This document shows positions 32,221 to 43,452 of a DNA stretch of 64,000 nt, in pieces (within the stretch, counting starts at the first letter, position 1; each line of letters opens with the position of its first letter). The stretch comes from Rhizodiscina lignyota. Its lineage: Eukaryota; Ascomycota; Dothideomycetes; Aulographales; Rhizodiscinaceae. The notes under the pieces are model-generated. The model saw only the letters and a list, made by a program, of their open reading frames with translations, did not search any database and was not told where the DNA came from. The stretch is from the NCBI GenBank assembly GCA_010015805.1, contig ML978125.1:682001-746000 (forward strand), written 5' to 3'. The translations under genes and the position numbers were made by a program.

Positions 32221-34381
32221 TCACAACAGCCAAGGGCTTCCGACAGGATTGACCTCCGCGCTCGTACCACCACCAAGTGTGAAGCTATTGAGGGTATCCT
32301 CGCCAATGCTTCTCCTGTTCCTAAGAGCTCTCTGCCGCATCTCCTTTTGTCGTATGTTAGATGCCCATATGAGCTTCATGTTCTCCACACCTCGCTCGTT
32401 TTTCTCAATATGTGGCTGCATCTTTGAGTTCCGTCGAATGAGCCCCCAGATTTTGTGAGCTTCGTCTCCCTCAGCGGATCCAGCGGCCTCTGCATATCCG
32501 ATCATCGTTGGGGAACTCTCCACTTCTGGAGTTGAGCATGTGGACGTCCCGAGGGTCGGAATGCACTCTCGTTGTATCTCTGTTGATGCGCAGTACGTTT
32601 CCGGTGTCGAAGTTTGGAAAGTAGAAGCTGGGGTGCGCTCTTGCACAAACTCCGTTGGACCAATATTCACCTCCGTTGTTGAATGTTTGGAAGTAGGAGT
32701 CGAAGTACACACTTGGACACCGTCCGCTGGGCCAGCCTCTGGCTCCGGTGTTGCGCATTCTGGTATTGACGCCGAAGTACCCGCTGTCCACTTGTGCGCT
32801 GGGCCCTCGAAAGAGAAACGAGGGAGAGCCGGGGATTGATCACGGTTCACAACGCTATCGTGACGAGGTTTTTCCTTGCTCATTTGCATCTCAACTTTCT
32901 GCCGATGCTCAAGCTCTTCTTTGATTGCCGATGCGTGCTGGAGGCATGAGGCTGATAAGGACGTGTGCGCAACTATCTTCTGCAGCACCTTCAATGCCTC
33001 TAGCGGCTGGCAATAAGTAGCGACCTGCGTGATCAACGGCGCATATACCTGCTCATCCGCACGTGCAGCTAGGGCAATTGATTTTCCTTTACTGCTTGGA
33101 GACCAGATTGATGGAGCGTCAATGTAGTACGGCTTATCGATGCACATATAGTTGTCGTTTGGGAATGATGAGTGCCTGTAGTAGCACTGGACATGTAGGA
33201 TTTCATGTCGGAGCGCTTTTTTGTGAAACAACAATTCCAAGTCCGAGACGGCTTCTTCGAACGTACCTCCATCATCATTTGGCGACAGACGGCCCACGAC
33301 AATCTGCAGCAAGACGATCACATGCTGGCCTTGATGGATACTGCTGATGTGCACAGATTTGCCTCTGTGGAAGCTGTAAAATGATTGGTCGCCAACTACT
33401 CGTTCGAGACTGCAATGTTCGCCGGGCCATACCCTCAAGTCAATGTCGAAGAACTCACCAGGATCGGCTGAAGTTCGCAGTGACCTGATGACGTGGCGGA
33501 TCGAAGCGCGCAAGGCCTGATGCGGTGGTAGGACACCTTCATGCGCCTCTGGTGTAAACTTTGACTGCGTGGTAATGACCCAGCCGTTCTCAGGAACCAC
33601 GATGTCCACGGTAGGGATGGCTGATGGACAAACAGCATGGATTGCGACAAATTCATGGCCATGAATTTTCTTGAGATTGATTGTTGGTCTGGATGAAATG
33701 ACGAAGACATGGCATTCCCTATCGCGCGCCTGGCGGTTGCGTACACGTATCGGCTCTGTCAAGGTCGCGACTGCACAGTCCAGAATCTCGTCGAGAGAGG
33801 GTGGCGGAGCAGCAGGTTGATCGGAGTACTGGCAGTGTGTAATACGGCGCAGCTCTCTTTGAAGATCGTGAACAGAGGGCTTCTCGAGAGGATGCAGTTG
33901 GTACCGAGGGTCTTCGTGCTCTTCCATGCCGGGATGGCAACCGGTCGTACAGAAAACCGCCATCCGATCGTCATTGTGGGTCAATGCTTCCGCAATATCA
34001 AGGACGGCAGCACAGCCAATATTGACAGACGTTGTCGAACTCGTAGGCCTGCATCAAATTAGTCTTCCTCCTAAGGCAGGCGTTCGAATGGACTTGCAGG
34101 TTGTCGAGCAATACAATGACATCGACAGGATCGGGCAAAAGCATAGGATTGTATGGAGGCACACCGCAGTTGCGACTCAGGTCCAAAGCTACCCATAGTT
34201 TGCGACTGGATTGCACATCAACACTTTCGCACTCAGGTATGACCGAAAGCTGCAGGTATGGGTTTGGAGTCGCCTTGCGCTTCGGTTTTGGCGTGAAGCA
34301 CGAAGGCTGAGTTTGAGAACTTGAGGTCTCAAGTTCAGAAGGCTTGGCGCTGGCCAAGTGAATGCTCGGGATAGCCATCAT
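32221..34381 (-). CDS. Unknown fungal protein with degenerate vWA-like domain; GC-AG intron
   Basis: The model is 34381-34098 joined to 34048-32221, giving 703 residues. The join needs a GC-AG intron of 49 nt: the donor is GCAAGT, the branch site GACTAAT and the acceptor ATGCAG. No GT donor keeps the frame, since a TGA blocks the downstream frame just before that acceptor. Residues about 55-260 resemble a von Willebrand A fold: VALDLS, then DVIVLLDNLP at the place of the DxSxS metal site but without its serines, then DIAEAL..NDDRMAVFC. A middle region with DIDLRVWPGEHC and IVVGRLSP follows. The C-terminal third is disordered and holds Thr/Pro/Glu-rich repeats (residues about 470-590). No catalytic motif is seen. 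The gene starts only 56 nt after the stop of the gene upstream. Confidence 0.78.
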
Positions 34382-34437
34382 AAAACTACCACTAACGACG
34401 CGTTCAGTACAAGCTTTAAGTAATTTAGAGCTTTTGC

Positions 34438-35223
34438 CTACTCTTCCAGCTCCGCGATATGTTCGGTGCGAGTCACCAGTGGCTCTGCCGGTATAGTCGG
34501 TGTTTCGTCCAGACTGCGAGATTGCCGCTCCTTGTGCCTAGACTTGTGCAGTAAGGATATCCTTTGAAAGAATTTGCCATCATTGCCATGATTCCTGGTA
34601 ATACGCACCGCACCAGGTGAAACGGATAAGTCTTCGAGAACTTGAGTGGGGCGCGCTGCGTTTCTGAAAAGGTTTTTCTCGACGCGTTGGCGTTGAAAAG
34701 TGGAAGAGTATGATCGCCCAGATATGAAGAAGTCGTCCAATGGCCTCTGAGGAATATTGCCTTCTGAAAGCTTGATTCTCGAGAGATTTAAACTTGGTCG
34801 TGAGCGATACGCTTCTTTCACTGCCGTGACCAGCTCTTGGGCAGAAAACTTGCGGCGGAGATTAAACCGGGTAAACGACGGGCCGCCCCGACGCGTGTTT
34901 AGCGTGAATTGAGGCTCTCTGCTTGGAGAGCTGGCTGCATAAGAGTCTTGGCTTGCCGTGCTGCCATATGAACCGTCCTGTACATTGCGCTGCTTCCGCG
35001 TCTTCTTAACTTTGAGCGGCGAGGCAAATGGTAATTGTGAGGCAGTTGGAGCTACCGCAGACAATATTCGAGGGTCTCTTGTAGAACCACCTGGTTCATT
35101 CAAGGCCTCCAATGTCTGGCTGAGTTCCCTCGAATGCTGCGCTCTCCTTGTGACCTTTCTCCAAGTGAGGCCTCGCTCAGAGGGGTATTCCAAGATGTTC
35201 TCTTTGCCCTGTAAGGATGTCAT
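34438..35223 (-). CDS. Unknown basic, largely disordered protein
   Basis: A single exon of 261 residues from the first ATG (MTSLQGKEN). It is Ser/Arg/Lys-rich with KVKKTRKQR and RRKFSAQELV patches and no membrane segment. The one ordered-looking part is about residues 118-165 (NLRRKFSAQELVTAVKEAYRS), which could be a short helical motif. Basic clusters would suit a nuclear protein, but that is guesswork. Its stop lies 56 nt before the vWA-like gene on the same strand. Open frame length, codon pattern and position between two better-supported genes are the only evidence. Confidence 0.6.
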   Translation of the reverse strand: MTSLQGKENILEYPSERGLTWRKVTRRAQHSRELSQTLEALNEPGGSTRDPRILSAVAPTASQLPFASPLKVKKTRKQRNVQDGSYGSTASQDSYAASSPSREPQFTLNTRRGGPSFTRFNLRRKFSAQELVTAVKEAYRSRPSLNLSRIKLSEGNIPQRPLDDFFISGRSYSSTFQRQRVEKNLFRNAARPTQVLEDLSVSPGAVRITRNHGNDGKFFQRISLLHKSRHKERQSRSLDETPTIPAEPLVTRTEHIAELEE

Positions 35224-35395
35224 GTTGATGTTAAATACGGAATTCGATTGCTTATGTGATGGAAGTATCGACCGGTCTAGGTAAAACAAGCCGAGAAATC
35301 GCGAGGATCAAACGATGCGCGAATTCGAAGAGTCTCTGAACCGTTGTGAGCTTCCGATGACACAAATGATATGTTCATTTCACCGACCGATAGCT

Positions 35396-35683
35396 TCAAA
35401 CGCCAGAGGTAGCGTCTTGGTTCACAGGTTCACTCTTTGAAGATGCTCTGAGACGCGAAATCTTCTCAGGGACTGGTTCTGACCGATGCCCCTTTTCGAC
35501 GTCCTCGGGCCTTTTGCCTCTTGAAAACTTCGCTGCAATGCGTGCTCTGGCTCGTTGAAGGCGAACGGAGATCCACTCGGCCCAGAAGATTGCGCCGCAG
35601 AAAATAGCAAGCAGGACCGCGATTGGGACTATTATCAAAGCAACTGTAATAATCTCCTGGTTCTTGCTGACGATGCGGCCCAT
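35396..35683 (-). CDS. Small single-pass membrane protein, unknown
   Basis: 95 residues, no intron. Residues about 11-34 are a strong transmembrane helix (IITVALIIVPIAVLLAIFCGA), flanked on the C-side by a basic amphipathic stretch (RLQRARARIAAKFSRGKR) and a polar tail. No signal-peptide cleavage site is evident, so it probably anchors with a short lumenal N-terminus. I do not recognise the family. Small size makes the call moderate. Confidence 0.6.
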   Translation of the reverse strand: MGRIVSKNQEIITVALIIVPIAVLLAIFCGAIFWAEWISVRLQRARARIAAKFSRGKRPEDVEKGHRSEPVPEKISRLRASSKSEPVNQDATSGV

Positions 35684-35813
35684 GATTTCTTGATCGGTAC
35701 AGTCGAGACGGGAAATGGAGATAGTATGTGAAGCTTGATAGCCTCATTTATGCCACGGATGAGATGATATGGGATCTACGGATGCTGAGCTTCGGAAGGG
35801 ACGAAGCGTCTTT

Positions 35814-36388
35814 TTATGTGGCAGCAGCGGTGCGCTGGGTGATACCGTTGCAAATCTGCTTCGCCGCTTCTTCGTCTAGATCTGAGAACCGAATCTGCGT
35901 CCAAGCCAATCAGTATGTTAACAATACGAAAACCGCGCAATTCTTACAATTTCATCACCAGTATTAGAAGACCCAAATAGGACTGGCTCAGAAAGGCTTT
36001 CTCGAACGCCTTTCTGGACGCGTTGCTCCCAAACGCCCTCCCAGTTCCATTCGCCGGGACGCCTAGCCCTTGGAATGGCGTCCCGACTATTTGATCTTCG
36101 ATGAGATGCACCTGACGACTGCTGTGTCTTTTGCTGCTCTGCACGATACGTATGCCACGCATGGTATGCACCAGCATTAGCAGCTGACCCCGATGGGATG
36201 GAGTCCAAGACCGTCTCATCATTGAAAGCAGCGCGCATGTACTCTAAGATCCTGAATACGGGCACGTCCGGCGTGGAAGTCACTTCGTTTGATGAACTAC
36301 CTTTGAACCACTGCGGGAAGCCATGTCGAAGGCTGAAACCACCTGGCGGTAAACGTTCTTCTTCAACCGGACTCGATCCATCTGGCAT
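35814..36388 (-). CDS. Unknown small fungal protein
   Basis: The model is 36388-35948 joined to 35894-35814, giving 173 residues. The intron has a GTAAGA donor, a CTGAT branch region and an ACGCAG acceptor and is phase 0. Without it the frame ends six codons into the intron region with an unconvincing tail. The N-terminus is Pro/Gly/Ser-rich (PPGGFSLRHGFPQWFKGSS). A helical stretch at about 55-95 (VFRILEYMRAAFNDETVLDSIP) and a C-terminal helix (IRFSDLDEEAAKQICNGI) look like the ordered parts. No known domain was recognised. Confidence 0.62.
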
Positions 36389-39300
36389 GGTGCTGGTGGC
36401 ATATGATTGCGCAGTCAAGGGAGTTAGGAGTGGGTGAAAGATCTCAGTTGAAAATGTAACGAGTGGGGGAAGAGATGGATAGTTTGGAGGGAACGACAGT
36501 TGGAAGCGAAGGATCGCTGGAGCATAAGGGCCTGCCTCCGGCAGTTAGTATGGTAAGGCATCATGGGGTACTACAGACTGACCGGTACGGACGAACATCA
36601 CACCAGACCATAATGAAGGATCTCCGGGTGTAAGAGTCACATATACTCCGTCTGGACTCGCATGTTTCAGGCTTGAGCTGCCATATCGGATCAGCACCGT
36701 AACAGCAAAACTTGGACGCGAGCTTTTACAATTCTAGCAGCAAATTCTGTTTCATGAAAGATGTTATAGCAGCCATAATGCCTCCAGCAGAACGAGCCTG
36801 TCGTTCACAAGGTTTGTTGTCTTCAACTCGAACACCGTCGACACGACAACAATCATGTTGATGTCTGTCTCGGGAATGTCCCTGGCGTATTTCCGGCCTC
36901 TCTCCGGCCTCTCTCGCGAAAAAATGCCGAACAGTTATTCATGGCACATATTAAGGTCGCACCACCTTCAATGGGTTTACGAAGTTATGTAAATCCATAT
37001 GCTCATTCTCTGACCTTTAATGGGCAGTTCTCGGACTGCTTTAAACTTCATCGACGACAGTTACTTTGCATATGCCCTGGATTTGTTCGTCACAGGGGTT
37101 TGGTATCGGAGACTTCCGATGGGCATCGCAACGGAAGTTCCGCTCCCCTAATGAAAAGGAGGAAAAGTGCTATAATTACTCGCAGCGATCATTCAATTTT
37201 GAACTCTCAGGGCTGCGACAAATGCTGGACTCTGGGCTTAAAATATCTCAAAGCAGTACCTTTGCCGAAGCCTGAACCGCTTCTTCCGACAGCCAAGGTG
37301 GTGACCGTTGAACTGTGGCCAGCACGCTTGGGAGCGCCCCAGGGCAGCGGAGACAGGATCCGAAAACCCGGGACTGATGCACCCATTTGGAGGCCTCGGC
37401 ATATCGGTGGCTGTTCTGCCCTAGCAGGTGGCGTTCGAGTGATTTCGAAATCGTCGACTCCGCATTCAGATGGAATTGGCCAGAAAAAGTGATGAGCAGA
37501 TCTTACATCTTAGGCGGGTTGAAAATCCTACGATCTTACATGGGCGCCTGCATATGGATCAGATATTGAGGCATTCCTGCTCGGCGAGTTTTGCGACATT
37601 GCGACTGCTCTCAATAATTCGCTCGTTCGATGTGATGAGCGCAGACACTGCTGCAATTACCCGCTCACTGTCCCGCGTCATCCATACGAGCTTTACCATG
37701 TGGCTGTGAGCGACTTGTCTTGGGGAATTGGGCGCAGCCTTTGGGCTTTGTACCACCGAGAGTTCTCTTGATCCGCATCCGACCTTCTGGAAAATCGGCA
37801 GATGACTTGGCCAAGTCGGTGAAGGATTGTGTCAGGACGGGCGCAAACCCGCGCGCCTACAGGGCCGTCTTCCGTTAAGGGGCGCGGTCTCGAAAAGAAG
37901 GCAACGAAAGGCAAACGGGGCGGCAAAATGTTGTGTAACAATACCTTCGGAAATTCTGGAATCAATCGGGTAGCGGTGATCTGCAAACAGGAATCGACAC
38001 GAATCAGACGCCATTCGACGAGTCTGTGGGTCGATTAGAAAAACGCCTCCTCCAGCCTGTCGGTATTCTTGCGAATGGCGTCGCAGGAAATAGATCACCT
38101 GCTCACAATCGCCTGCGCGTCACCTTGCTGTTCCCTGTGCAGTGTGCGAATGCCGGGCTGAAACGTTTTGCTTTTTCACTTTTTGATTTGGGAGATCAGA
38201 CGAGGTCGGACTGGTGGTAAGGTTCGGCGCTTGAAACAGAGCCAGGGAAGATCAAACGTTATCGAATCGACGTTTTGGAAAGATGCAGGACCCCCCGGTC
38301 AGCATCGAGAAATATGCACGCCTGGCGCATTGGGCTGCATGGAAGAGCAGCCCAGTGCCAGCACACTGGTGGCTCTATTTGCACCTCCGACATCTTCTCA
38401 CACACTTCTCTCTCACCGCTCCTATTAGCTCAAAAGAGCAAGTCAGGCGTGAGCTCGCTTGTGATCCTTTTGTGACTTGGGCTCCAGTATTTGCAGCATC
38501 GAGCGGTGCCAGCGTTGCAGTTGGTGAACCGGAACGCTGCAAGCTGGCGGTTGCTCCGACGCCCGCACGAGTCGGCGGGTAAGGAAAGCTTCCACTCTGC
38601 TGAGTGCTCCCGTCGCTCGGAGCCAGGGCAGGTCAAATGATCAACGCGCGGAAGGATGCTTTTCTAGGTCGAGTGAGGCGAGCAAAGCAAAGGCCTACCA
38701 ACGCATTTGCCTGTCTAACTTTTCAGGGTTCGGTATCACATCCGCCGCGGCACAGCGTTTGTGAAGCGACGATGCGCTCCTGGAGAGTTAATTTTGCGGC
38801 GAAGCGCTTCTGGAGCTTGCGGTTTCTCTCGCAATGACACCCGGTTGCAGGGGACAAGCCGTATTGAGCTCGCCGCCCGGGACAAGTGCTGCTGGCATAA
38901 GCAAAAGCGTGTGTGCGAAATGATAGATCGGCCTGAACTGCGGAGAGGCTGTACCACCTCCGACCGGGTTCAGGGCAGCGCGGCCGGCGGGAGAGCTCTG
39001 ACGGAGAGACTCGAGACTTGGAGAGACAATCACTGATCAGAAAGCGACTTTTGAAGGAGTTGATTTCGTCATAGCAGCTCCCTGCACTCCATGCCAGGGA
39101 TTGCAAGGATTTCGAAAATAAAAGTCCAATTGGAAGCCGTCGCAGCGTGGAATTGCCTGCTAAATGCGCCCAATAGGGTCTTTTCCGAAGAGTTGGACGA
39201 GGCTTACGAGGGCTGAGATCCTTGCGAGCCTGTGATTTCGCGTGGAGCACAGAGCTTAGCTGCAAATTTGCCTTTGCCTCTTCTTCATTCGTGTCGTTGC

Positions 39301-40617
39301 TTGCTTTTCCAAAGCAAGAAAGCACAGCGCACACGCGCTCCACCTGACTCGTGCTAGATCGTGCGATGATCATCAGGGGCCACAGCGCCGCTACGCACCA
39401 GGCCCAGCTTACGCAAGTACCGCGTGGATGGGTAGCACTTCCATTGACAGGCAAGACCAGCACCGCTGGACATCACATCAACCCGCAACGACGCTGTCGG
39501 CATCGTAATGCACCTGGCAGGGAAGCTCCACATCCACCGGTCAACGGCAACCACAGGAAGCACAGCACGAATAGCGTGGCTGGCCCATTCAGACTCATGT
39601 CTCGTGGCCTCCTTCCGCGAGACGCACGTCTCACCAGCTGAGCGAGCGCACTTCCACAATCAGACGACAGACGCGCGCAGGGGCAGCTCGCGGAAGCGCA
39701 ACTAGGGGGGAATTAGGCCCGCGGGGAGGTTTTTTTTTCACTCTCGAATGAACGAACGGCCTCAGGCGCAGGGCTAAAAATTTCCCGGAGTCGGCGGCGA
39801 GCACTTAACAGACGCTTAGTCGTTCCGGCAGCGCGGAAGGTCGTCCGCCAATATGCTAGGCCGGTACCGTCCTTGCAAATCACCTCCTCCCCATCCATCG
39901 TCGACCTCGTGGAGCCCTTGGATGCCCTTGGATGCCCTTGGACACCGACACCTAAGCCCAACAAACCCTGCTCATTTTGCCTTTTCCAAACGCCTGACTC
40001 CAGAAAAGCTCCACGCGTGCGGCTTGTACACTTTGCATCCCCGGCTTGTGACTTAGATCGACCGAGCTGTGCTCCATGCCTCAAACCACTCCCCTTCTCA
40101 GGGGCCGCTCTCACGCTGCACCATCGCCCGGCTCTGCTAACCAAGACCATGGCCTACGTTTGGAGCGAAGAAAAGCCACACCCGCTCTTACCTTCGCATG
40201 ATGCAAAAAGTATGTGGTCCCCAGGAAATCCGACTGCTCGGGTGCTGGGCTCCTGGGTTGTTGCGTACCTCTTTGTACCACGACACCGCATCTTGACCTC
40301 ACACAAAAAAATTGTCGATGCTAGACATTTCTGTCCGCTGCCTTGTCTCTCCCCATTTCCCGTACGCCCCGTCATACTGTCGTCGATGACATAGGCTGTG
40401 CCCGAATCCACTTTCCCCCGAAGACCTATGCTGTGGCATCTAAGGAGCGGGCCGGTACAGCACAGCATACTTAGGAAATTTTATTCGGCCTCACCGACAG
40501 TCACGAGATACGATCTTTATAAGACACGCTCGCCCTTGCGTCGTCAAGAGCTTCTACAATTGAGGAGTTTCATCAACTCGCTTGATTTTCTTTATCCGCT
40601 CACACATCTCTTCCAAT
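36389..40617. other. Gene-poor gap, 4.2 kb
   Basis: This is the longest stretch without a supported gene. Many open frames of 60-247 codons occur on both strands between 36.9 and 40.4 kb, the longest at 39463-38723 on minus, but none has a domain, consistent introns or a signal peptide, and several overlap on opposite strands. There is a small threefold repeat of GGATGCCCTT-like units at about 39917-39945. I see no terminal repeats, no transposase and no integrase. The final 150 bp hold the MFS promoter with a TATA-like TTTATAAG at about 40515. Confidence 0.6.
39914..39944 (+). repeat. Short tandem repeat, three units of TTGGATGCCC
   Basis: Three near-identical 10-11 base units lie side by side in the gene-poor gap. 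Likely simple slippage. Confidence 0.7.
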
Positions 40618-42607
40618 ATGACATTCTCTCGAAGGCGTAGTCAACTTGTTCCAAAGGGACATGAAGACAATGCCTTCCCTTCTCGTCAATTGTTCGTGTT
40701 GGGTTCGTACAATCGAAAATGCCTCATGGTGAGCTCCCGACGCTGACCTTACACAGCCGTATGCAGAATATGCGAGCCAATCGCATTCATGTCGATATTC
40801 CCGTACACCTACTACATGATTGAATCCTTCAACATCACGCAGAACCATGACGAAGTTGCATTCTACGCTGGAATGGTCACTTCAGCCTTTGCGCTTGCTG
40901 AAGGCCTAGCTTCTGCAATCTGGGGCAGATTGAGCGACCAAATTGGCCGGAAGCCGGTTCTTTTGACGGGCCTGGCTGGAACTGGTTTGAGCATGCTCAT
41001 GTTCGGCTTTGCTCCAAACCTGTGGGTGGCTCTGCTTGCCCGAGCATTGGGTGGTATACTGAATGGGTGAGTCTCAAATGGCTAATATTTTGAGTATACG
41101 CAACATGCTCACGCGAGTCGTTCAGGAATATCGGTGTGCTGCACACAACTGTTGCAGAGGTAGTGACGGTTGAAGCACACCAACGTACGTGCCCGATCCC
41201 TTTGAGACTCACAGATACTTATTGAGAGCAGCTCGCGCCTACACTATCATGCCATTCGTCTGGTCACTTGGGTAAGCGAAACTTCAGCTCAAAGGATGAC
41301 GTCTGTTAACATATCGTTAGGTCCATCGTAGGCGCAGGCCTTGGTGGCACTTTGGCCGACCCGGTGAGAAATTATCCTGGCATTTTCCAACCCGGCACCA
41401 TTTTCGACCGCTTCCCGTACCTTCTCCCGAACCTTGTATGCGCTGGTGTCGTCGTTCTCGGCCTGATCGTCGGTCTGCTGTTCCTCGAAGAGACCCATGA
41501 AGACAAACAATACCGCAGAGACTATGGCTTGGAGCTTGGGAACTGGATATTGAGCCTAGGCCGAAGACAACCGATAGCACTGAGGGAGAGCAAGATGGGA
41601 TGCTTTGAAGAGACACTGGGCTTCCTGGCCGAGGATCCTCTCCCGGAGTATCAGTCCGCGAGGCCAAGTACTGCATCATCGTCAGACCGGTCGTTCGATT
41701 CTGGGTCAACACAACCCTTGGATTGCTACAAGTGCGAGAAACCGTCCTCCCGCAGAGCTCTTACGAAACAAGTTATGCTCAATATAATTGCCTATGGCAT
41801 TCTAGCTTTGTACGTCTATTATATTCTACTAAAGTCTCATCTCTGCTAACACCTCACAGCCACACCATTTCCTTTGAGCAATTGCTCCCTATCATGTTCT
41901 CGATGCCAAAATCAAACACCTTGCCGTCCCTCCCATTCAAGTTTGAGGGCGGCTTTGCGCTACCGACGAAAACAATTGGCTGGATCCTCTCTAGCCAGGG
42001 CTTGTTGCAAATGCTCGTCCAACTCTTTGTCTTCCCTGTAATCAATCGGAAGTTCGGCAGCCTGGTTTTGTTCAGAGCCTCGATTGCCGTCTACCCCATT
42101 CTATACTTTGCGCTTCCTTACCTGGTCTTGCTTCCCGGGAAGCTAAGGTTCTTTGGGATCTTCTGGGTGCTACTCCTGAAGGTGTCGACTCAGTCCTTTA
42201 CCTACCCGTCGCTGTTGATCATGCTGGCGAATCACTCTCCGTCGAAGAAAGTACTGGGGTCGCTCAACGGTTATGCAGCGGCTTCTGCAAGTCTATGCCG
42301 TGCAATTGGACCTACCTTTTCTGGATTCATCCAAGCGAAAGGATCCGGGCTTGGCTATTCTGGACTGGCGTGGTGGGTGTGCAGCTTCATCGCTATTGTT
42401 GGAGTAACGGAGAGTCTGTGGATGAGACAGAGCAAGAGGAGGCAAGAGGATACGAGCTGCGCAAACGACGTCCCGGATGAGGAGTCGATGCTCGTGGAAC
42501 CGGCGATCGACTTCAGCGGTGCATCAATCATCCCTGACGACACGTTACCGCCGCAGCGGCGCTCGACGGACTATGGCAGCCTTGTGGAGCCGGTGAAGAG
42601 GGGGTAG
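40618..42607 (+). CDS. MFS transporter, DHA1/ZIF1-like
   Basis: Six exons (40618-40702, 40757-41066, 41126-41184, 41232-41271, 41321-41809, 41860-42607) give 576 residues. The first transmembrane region opens with RICEPIAFMSIFPYTYYMI, and the loop 2-3 motif GRLSDQIGRKPVLL is the MFS signature A. About 12 membrane spans are expected, with a long polar loop between spans 6 and 7 (about residues 235-320). This pattern matches the plant and fungal zinc-induced-facilitator-like branch of drug:proton antiporters (yeast relative YCR023C). Substrate is unknown. The tail after the last span is acidic and polar. Exons 3 and 4 are very short (59 and 40 nt), which is typical of this family in filamentous fungi. 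Confidence 0.9.
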
Positions 42608-43448
42608 GGTGGTGCGAGTTGCCTCTCACATGATGCATCAGCGCTCGTTTAAGCAGACTCTTACGCGTATGATCGTTCATTGGGTGGCCATCTGTATTAT
42701 TGCTGAAAACCGATTGCATGAGGACAGTTCGTTGGCGTTTGGGATCTGCTGCAAGGAAAATCGCTCTCCACCCTTGTTTTTCGAATCTAGATCTGGTTTG
42801 GCGCTCCAGTCGGCTTTCTGCATTTCCTCTCACTTAGAGCAAGGATTATATACCCAGGTCCCTCTTGTTTCTGCGAAGGCTCGAGGTTGGACCAAGCATA
42901 GAGAACGGGGCGTTAAGCTTTGCAACTGCACACTGCGTTGTCCGGGGTTGGTACTGGGTTGTTTACATTAGACAGGAACTTAGAGGACGTATTAAGGTTG
43001 AGAGCATTGTCTGATTTGAAATGTGTACTGCTGCAGTGTGATGTGGCTGTTCTGGATCGTGTCGCGCGTGTATGGCCGTGAGAGGCATGGGGCGCGTGTG
43101 GGTGGAGGTACCTAGGTACGCCGCGCTCCAAGCCTCCACCAGTGACGTTCGCTCGCGTCTATCTGGCAGTTGATAAGGCTTCGCCTTTGCGGAGACCGAA
43201 CCGACTGGGCGCGCATTGCTTTTCGATGCAGCCTCCCGCCGTTCTCTCCTCCCTCTGCTACCTGTGCAGCGCGGCGACTTACTCCCACACCCTCATGACA
43301 CTCAGGGCCTCCCCTTCACGCCGCGCGCCCTCTCCTGTTCTGACCCCCGAGTCCGCCCCACAGAGCTCGAGCGAGAGCTCCAGCTCCAGCCACGCGATCA
43401 GCGCGAACGCAAGAACAACGCGATGTGCCGGCAGCAGCGCATCTACCG
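42608..43448. other. Intergenic, 841 bp: leader and promoter of the Zn2Cys6 gene
   Basis: Both neighbours are on plus. The 3' half is CT- and GC-rich and reads as a long 5' leader. It includes an upstream ORF described separately. No repeat seen. Confidence 0.55.
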
Positions 43449-43452
43449 ATGA
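43423..43452 (+). promoter_or_regulatory. Nine-codon upstream ORF overlapping the start of the Zn2Cys6 gene
   Basis: The short frame encodes MCRQQRIYR and ends in TGA, whose first two bases are the last two of the main ATG (ATGA overlap). If the leader is transcribed, ribosomes ending here would sit exactly on the main start, so it could tune translation. That the leader is unspliced here is an assumption. Confidence 0.5.

Noticed and set aside
38723-39463. 247-codon minus frame in the gene-poor gap as a gene
   Set aside because: No recognisable motif, unlikely composition and overlapping open frames on plus. Kept only as a question in the findings.
36389-40617. Transposon or virus-like element in the long gap
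   Set aside because: No terminal repeats, transposase, integrase, reverse transcriptase or capsid-like frames seen by eye.
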